Assembly: GCF_036492245.1 (NCBI RefSeq)
Contig: NZ_AP025286.1
Span: 2,976,001-3,040,000, forward strand
Direction: 5' to 3'
DNA: 64,000 nt
DNA from: Treponema bryantii
GTDB lineage: Bacteria; Spirochaetota; Spirochaetia; Treponematales; Treponemataceae
In this document: piece by piece, positions 63,787 through 64,000 of the stretch
Layout of the letters: the number at the start of each line of letters is the position of its first letter
Position numbering within the stretch: position 1 is the stretch's first letter
Made by a program: the position numbers and the translations under genes
The notes under the pieces: generated by a model
Told to the model about the DNA's origin: nothing
Database searches by the model: none
The model's input: the letters and a program-made list of their open reading frames with translations, nothing else

Positions 63787-63919
63787 TTTTACCCATTTTT
63801 TATTTTAAAAAGGGGTATTTTCAAGTTTATAAGACATTTTTATTTTGCCATAAAATCATTTTTACCCATTTTCAGTTTTCAAAAAGGGGCATTTTTCGTT
63901 TATAGCCCATTTATGACCC
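63787..63919. repeat. Degenerate direct repeat upstream of phosphoketolase
   Basis: Two similar units begin at about 63787 and 63860 (offset 73 bp). Each reads TTTTTACCCATTTT, a short T/A-rich spacer, AAAAAGGGG, then a TTTTC and GTTTATA segment. Within each unit ACCC...GGGG arms could form a weak hairpin. Repeated operator sites or an old tandem duplication are possible. The remaining 63676-64000 stretch holds no gene. Confidence 0.55.
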
Positions 63920-64000
63920 AATAATAACACTTAAGAATGTTTAAAATACAAAAATCGGTAATCTCAAAAACTGTATGTATTAAAAAAAAACTGGCGAAGA

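Overview
The window reads as chromosome of a host-associated (gut or rumen type) Treponema. The evidence is a spirochaete FlaB core flagellin behind a sigma-28-type promoter, many spirochaete-style lipoproteins, beta-barrel outer-membrane proteins, polysaccharide enzymes (GH5 tail, GH43), a phosphoketolase and a BspA-like surface protein. Base composition is AT-rich, and most intergenic gaps are short.

Layout. 1-14.2 kb: 3' end of a GH5 endoglucanase; purD; a chemotaxis receptor; a three-gene cell-surface operon (two lipoproteins and a GT2 glycosyltransferase); a zinc-ribbon membrane protein; flaB; a STAS/zinc-ribbon protein; and the dnaX-ybaB-recR operon. 14.24-14.58 kb: a gene-free, strongly self-complementary element whose 61-nt arms end exactly on the two divergent start codons. 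14.6-26.1 kb: a housekeeping run (unknown membrane protein, Nif3-like protein, lspA, small membrane protein, mtnN, luxS, a DUF1538 membrane protein with a tandem PII protein), then a zinc/cadmium P-type ATPase with its ArsR repressor, trmJ, and an EAL phosphodiesterase.

26.1-50.7 kb: the standout region, a 24.5-kb co-directional minus-strand biosynthetic cluster of twelve genes. Transcription would run from an outer-membrane protein through two FtsX-type permeases, a LolA-like protein, a LolD-like ATPase, a second barrel and two exported or anchored proteins. It continues into two non-ribosomal peptide synthetases (C-A-T-C-A-T-C-A-T-E and C-A-T-reductase), an MFS exporter and a type II thioesterase. 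The predicted product is a tetrapeptide released reductively as an aldehyde or alcohol, with Asn predicted at positions 1 and 3 (position 3 as the D-isomer), the same unassigned hydrophobic-pocket residue at positions 2 and 4, and possibly an N-acyl cap. Modules are near-identical DNA copies except for a swapped 450- or 477-bp adenylation core. A pair of palindromes 32 bp apart lies in the upstream control region.

50.7-64 kb: a HAD nucleotidase and PfkB-family kinase; a GH43 enzyme behind a consensus promoter and an 18-bp LacI-type operator; a BspA-like lipoprotein; a lipoprotein plus YiiX-like peptidase pair; gltD behind a terminator-like leader hairpin; an NAD-kinase-like and SPFH pair; and phosphoketolase. 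Several transcription units across the window have a -10 box only 6-7 nt before the ATG with no Shine-Dalgarno sequence, which suggests leaderless mRNAs. I saw no tRNA, rRNA, CRISPR array, transposase or integrase.
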